A stretch of DNA of 64,000 bases from Antilocapra americana (Eukaryota > Chordata > Mammalia > Artiodactyla > Antilocapridae): positions 12,912,719-12,976,718 of the forward strand of contig ML660774.1 of assembly GCA_007570785.1 (NCBI GenBank), written 5' to 3'. Shown piece by piece: positions 63,590 through 64,000 of this stretch. Every line of letters starts with the position of its first letter. Within the stretch, counting starts at the first letter, position 1. The notes under the pieces were generated by a model, which saw nothing but the letters and a program-made list of their open reading frames with translations, was not told where the DNA came from and searched no databases. Made by a program: the position numbers and the translations under genes.

Positions 63590-64000
63590 AGGTGTTCTGA
63601 TGTGTAACAAGAGCTGGAACTTGCTCTTTACCTTCCTCCATTTTCTGTCAACTAAATAGGTTTTAAGAATCACATAACTTACTACACTCTCCTTTTTATA
63701 ATTTAGATACCTTTCATTGACACCGTAAATGCTGTAGGCTGAAATGAATTGAAGTGTTTTTTAAGTAAATAAAAACTTGCAAAATAGAAATATTCTTCTA
63801 GAGATTCTGTTAGCGGAATACATGCAAATCAAACTGAGATTCTAATCATACAGAACCATGATCCTCAATCTTGGGGCAGGGGAGAATAAGAACAGAAACT
63901 TCATCTTCTTGGGCCTACTTCATCTTGGATTTTATTCTTCTGATTTCACATTTTCAAAACCAAAATGAGATAGCCGGATGATGTCAAGAATAAAAACCAA
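63590..64000. other. Unassigned 3' end of window
   Basis: AT-rich, no repeat or gene recognised. An AATAAA occurs at about 63767 and again near 63990, without any supported exon. Confidence 0.4.

Noticed and set aside
1..64000. CRISPR array, prokaryotic operon, phage or plasmid features
   Set aside because: Repeated units are dispersed SINEs of varied divergence and orientation with no regular spacing. There are no ribosome-binding-site/ORF pairs or prokaryotic gene families.

Overview
The window is nuclear DNA of a ruminant, most likely a bovid. The diagnostic signs are many tRNA-headed Bov-tA/BovA SINEs, several BovB (RTE-clade) LINE copies whose 3' end they share, and a young ruminant-type L1 tail. 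No feature of bacterial, organellar or exogenous viral DNA is present. I find no complete host protein-coding gene. Almost every long reading frame is a relic of a retrotransposon reverse transcriptase or a shadow of a SINE.

Layout. 0-8 kb: an inverted SINE pair, a 5'-truncated BovB with a clean target-site duplication (TSD), a MaLR LTR split by a SINE, more SINEs, a MIR and an L2-like remnant. 8-9.4 kb: a 5'-truncated young L1 on the minus strand. 11-17.7 kb: SINEs, a CpG-rich patch ending in a consensus splice donor (donor GT at 12176), two endogenous-retrovirus LTR loci (one a head-to-head inverted pair) and an L2 3' end. 17.7-23.3 kb: 5.6 kb with little repeat content and one convincing exon-like segment (21411-21503, plus strand). 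23.3-25 kb: a BovB and two SINEs. 25.4-31.9 kb and 36.4-48 kb: dense stacks of ancient L1, all on the minus strand, hosting younger SINEs, BovB tails, a MaLR solo LTR, a Tigger-like MITE and a 156-bp young L1 stub. 48-58.4 kb: largely repeat-poor apart from one SINE and several MIRs, with a small miRNA-like hairpin near 53.6 kb. 58.7-63.6 kb: one BovB on the minus strand, then a BovB whose 5' part is inverted inside an intact TSD.

How it fits together. The elements form a readable insertion chronology: L2/MIR and old L1 first, then MLT1 and Tigger-like elements, then BovB and Bov-tA, then the young L1 tail. The recognisable L1 pieces are all antisense to the plus strand, and the candidate promoter/donor (about 12.0-12.2 kb) and candidate exon (21.4 kb) are both on the plus strand. 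This is consistent with the window lying within or next to a plus-strand transcription unit, but that is inference. I saw nothing that amounts to a new multi-gene system. The most informative items are the 5'-inverted BovB, an internally deleted L1 that looks like a spliced retrocopy, the exon candidate and the hairpin. Repeat family names are from memory of consensus sequences, not from a database search.
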